Below are positions 35,996 through 38,074 of a stretch of 38,074 nt of DNA, one piece after another; positions within the stretch are counted from its first letter, which is position 1, and each line of letters opens with the position of its first letter. This DNA is from a virus: positions 1-38,074 of IMG/VR virus record IMGVR_UViG_3300025085_000073; one strand, given 5' to 3'. The notes beneath the pieces were generated by a model. That model searched no databases and was not told the origin of the DNA. It saw nothing but the letters and a program-made list of their open reading frames with translations. The translations under genes were made by a program, and so were the position numbers.

Positions 35996-36211
35996 TTATT
36001 TTTTATTAGCAAATTTTTCTACACCAGAAATACCAAACGAGCCCAACACAACCCACACGAAGGAGTCGTATACAAACTCGTTTATTATTAGGTCTGACCC
36101 TACCCATCCAGTAACAAGGTCAGCAACCATTATAAGGCACATTATAGCAAATGCTATAAACCCTACAATTGCTTTCTCGTTCCAGCTATTATCGTTTTTA
36201 AATATTTCCAT
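35996..36211 (-). CDS. Two-helix holin-like membrane protein, 71 aa
   Basis: Hydrophobic segments AIVGFIAFAIMCLIMVADLV and YDSFVWVVLGSFGISGVEKF with short polar ends. Small two-helix proteins in the lysis cassette are often holins; the first of two candidates in this operon. The pinholin or antiholin possibility cannot be separated by sequence. Start is TAATG-coupled to the upstream gene. Confidence 0.6.
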   Translation of the reverse strand: MEIFKNDNSWNEKAIVGFIAFAIMCLIMVADLVTGWVGSDLIINEFVYDSFVWVVLGSFGISGVEKFANKK

Positions 36212-36546
36212 TACGAAACTTTAACTGTACCTCTATCGTTCCATAATAAACCACGAGTACTAGGGCGTGAAGTAGGTAAGCCACTACCAACACTATTTGC
36301 ATCTAAAGATATGGTGTCATCACTACTATTTTGAACAGACTTAACCATGATGTGTAAGAAAGCTCTAAGCTTGTCAGCTGTTATACTCTTGTTACCATCT
36401 CTAAAAAGATCTTCTATTATATCTAGTAACTCTGCTCTTTTTCTTTTCTCATCAGCTGCTACAGCTACTTTAGTATCCGTATTAGTTTTAACTAGAGCTT
36501 TGTATCTAGTTTTCCTTGTTGAATCTTTGTAATTTCCTTTTGCCAT
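36211..36546 (-). CDS. Unknown protein between tail fibre and lysis genes, 111 aa
   Basis: Basic N-terminus (AKGNYKDSTRKTRYKALVKT), a helical middle (ADEKRKRAELLDIIEDLFRD; TADKLRAFLHIMVKSVQNSS) and a beta-like C-terminus (GSGLPTSRPSTRGLLWNDRG). The C-terminal part resembles the short repeated segments of tail-fibre tips ('T....kGLLWN.nGtv.vs'), so it may be a virion protein rather than a lysis protein. It is separated from the LamG fibre gene by a (TAAA)4-type tract. Not otherwise recognised. Confidence 0.58.
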   Translation of the reverse strand: MAKGNYKDSTRKTRYKALVKTNTDTKVAVAADEKRKRAELLDIIEDLFRDGNKSITADKLRAFLHIMVKSVQNSSDDTISLDANSVGSGLPTSRPSTRGLLWNDRGTVKVS

Positions 36547-36559
36547 TTTATTTATTTAT

Positions 36560-38074
36560 TTATATGAAACCATCACTAAAATCATCCGACCAACTAGAGG
36601 TAGACGAATGCTTAGACTTTGTTGCTTTATGATTCTTTTCTATTTCACTTAACGATAAAGCTCTGTTATACCACTTAACCTCGTCTACAACTGATCTTGT
36701 CCTTCCAGAGTAGTAGTTTTTATCAGTTCCTATAGTGATAGGGTATGCCTCAGCTGTAGCACTAATAGATCCTGTTACAGCTCTAGTATCTATACTTACA
36801 GCGTCAACATAAAGCTCAAGCTCATCACTACCATTATAAGTTGCAGTAATATAATACCAAACAGGACTTGAGGACGAAGCAGCACCGATAGGATGATTTA
36901 TACTAAATCTAGCATCACTTGTGTTTAAATCCGCATATATTTTATTATTATAAACAGATGCTGCAAAACCATAATCTACATCTAAACCTAAACCAGTACC
37001 TTTAGCAACTAAGTAAGAATAATTACTAGTATCAATATCTTCAAAATGTCTATACCAAAAAGCACAAGTGAAACCATCATCATCATCCATAGCACCTAAA
37101 GAACTATCATCATCTATCTTTATATAGCTATCCCCATCTAAATTTAACCCTTTCTGTCTTACTCTATTCATAGGTAGACCAAAAGTATCTTTCTTGAAGT
37201 AAGGAACTTCTTGAAGTTGTATTGTAGTAGGTGATCCACTAACTGTACCGTTGTTTCCGTATGGTGATAGATCAGTCCAAGTGTCAACACCGTTATTTCT
37301 CCAGTAACCCTTTAGATCTATATTTTTAGCACTAATACTACTTATGGTTCCAATAAAACTAGAGTTACTTTGTAAGTATAAAACCTGTGATATATCAGCT
37401 GTATCTACATACGTGTAAGTACCATTACCACTAAATGGCGGAGCGTCACCAGTTTGACCCAGATAAGTCCTAAACTCACCACTAACGTAATTTGATATAG
37501 TAAAGGTTATTAAAACTACATCACCTTGAGATGTTCCAAAATTATTTATATATACATACTCCTTATTAGTACTAGAGTTTTTAGAAGAATCAATATTTAA
37601 ACCACTATTAGAAAATACAAAAACGCCAGGTGTATATGCAGAACCTTGGTATGTTCCCTCAGTCCAATAAGTTGAATCATTAAGATCTGTATCTGTAACT
37701 AATTCACTACCTAAATAAGCACTATGATCTCTACAATCTAAAGCTATACCAGCGTTAAATATTTCTTGGACTTCAGTTGCAGAAAGCTCTTTACTAAAAT
37801 GAGCTAGTTCATCTATAAATCCTTTACCATATAACGAAACACTTTTACATATATGCCTAAAACTAAAGTCTGTGTTTAAAGAGTTTTTTGTGTCAGATTG
37901 AAGGACACCGTTGACATAACACTTTAAACCACCTGTTGTTGAGCCTCCCGCGTTGGTTAAAACTATGTGGTTTAACTTACCTTTTGTTAAGTCATTATCA
38001 AAATCAAGTTTTGCATCAGTAGGTGACGATACTTTAAATCTTATACCTTTGTTTCCATTGTAAATAGATATTAG
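36560..38074 (-). CDS. LamG-domain tail fibre, C-terminal part (N-terminus beyond right edge)
   Basis: The frame is open from the right edge to the stop at 36560, 504 codons with no in-frame ATG until 37171; that ATG is internal. Two LamG/concanavalin-A-like domains are seen: one ending near 37,750 (GLKCYVNGVLQSDTKNSLNT; LYGKGFIDELAHFSKELSAT; EVQEIFNAG) and one from about 37,165 to 36,610 (GLNLDGDSYIKIDDDSSLGA; DDGFTCAFWYRH; YNGSDELELYVDAVSIDTRA; VVDEVKWYNRALSLSEIEKN). Between them is a WRNNGVDTWTDLSPYGNNGT linker. LamG folds on phage fibres bind sugars, so this is a likely receptor-binding protein. Ends SSTSSWSDDFSDGFI. Confidence 0.82.
   Translation of the reverse strand, partial: LISIYNGNKGIRFKVSSPTDAKLDFDNDLTKGKLNHIVLTNAGGSTTGGLKCYVNGVLQSDTKNSLNTDFSFRHICKSVSLYGKGFIDELAHFSKELSATEVQEIFNAGIALDCRDHSAYLGSELVTDTDLNDSTYWTEGTYQGSAYTPGVFVFSNSGLNIDSSKNSSTNKEYVYINNFGTSQGDVVLITFTISNYVSGEFRTYLGQTGDAPPFSGNGTYTYVDTADISQVLYLQSNSSFIGTISSISAKNIDLKGYWRNNGVDTWTDLSPYGNNGTVSGSPTTIQLQEVPYFKKDTFGLPMNRVRQKGLNLDGDSYIKIDDDSSLGAMDDDDGFTCAFWYRHFEDIDTSNYSYLVAKGTGLGLDVDYGFAASVYNNKIYADLNTSDARFSINHPIGAASSSSPVWYYITATYNGSDELELYVDAVSIDTRAVTGSISATAEAYPITIGTDKNYYSGRTRSVVDEVKWYNRALSLSEIEKNHKATKSKHSSTSSWSDDFSDGFI

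Noticed and set aside
36547-36562. Tandem TTTA repeats as a phase-variation tract
   Set aside because: Only about four units in a non-coding gap between genes, and no frame depends on the number.
36560-37171. A separate 203-aa LamG gene starting at ATG 37171
   Set aside because: The same frame is open upstream to the window edge and continues a second LamG domain, so this ATG is internal.
1-38074. The two edge-cut frames as halves of one gene if the piece were circular
   Set aside because: The frames do not match across the junction: the left frame would hit a stop immediately after it.

Overview
This is an AT-rich, gene-dense piece of a tailed, probably lytic phage of a Bacteroidota (likely flavobacterial) host. 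The late module runs terminase, portal, acidic scaffold-like protein, HK97-type capsid, several connector proteins, an IHF-like protein and a large tail-stabilisation protein. That order, and the conserved sequence of the tail-stabilisation protein, resemble podoviruses of the crAss-like / Cellulophaga phage type. Promoter-like elements match the Bacteroidota -7 consensus TAnnTTTG (TATATTTG three times, TAAATTTG once), and most genes lack a Shine-Dalgarno sequence, using A-rich leaders or start/stop overlaps instead. Both fit such a host. I see no integrase, repressor, tRNA, CRISPR array or insertion sequence, and no DNA or RNA polymerase in the window.

Layout. 1-13,449 (minus): late morphogenesis operon, starting at a TATATTTG element near 13,445. 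It opens with two previously overlooked, translationally coupled basic micro-genes (24 and 22 aa), then an unknown protein, a candidate small terminase, TerL, portal, scaffold, capsid, connectors and a tail protein that runs off the left edge. 13,450-13,567: divergent control region. 13,568-34,919 (plus): the early/middle region, about 65 small tightly packed genes. Its first 3 kb encode tiny membrane-anchored or basic proteins separated by structured non-coding stretches. The middle holds many small unknowns, a spore-photoproduct-lyase-like radical SAM protein and a DUF932 protein. The last 10 kb hold replication and recombination: stand-alone DnaA domain IV, HU-like protein, a candidate recombination mediator, SSB, RusA, a helicase-loader-like protein, a DnaB/RecA-fold helicase, a RecE-like nuclease and a calcineurin-type phosphoesterase. 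34,920-38,074 (minus): lysis cassette (holin-like proteins, M15 peptidase) and the C-terminal part of a LamG-domain tail fibre that enters from the right edge.

The two minus-strand blocks read as the two ends of one late operon on a circular or circularly permuted map. Early and late units diverge near 13.45 kb and converge at 34,919/34,920, where the two stop codons abut with no spacer.

The most unusual content is RNA. Two 45-nt elements, at 15,399-15,443 and 15,716-15,760, are nearly identical except in one hairpin stem, where four base pairs change on both sides so that pairing is kept. This is direct covariation evidence for an undescribed structured RNA family. A 217-nt multi-hairpin region (14,634-14,850) has two mutually exclusive helices. 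A promoter-terminator pair at 32,066-32,152 may make a small RNA of about 75 nt or act as an attenuator.
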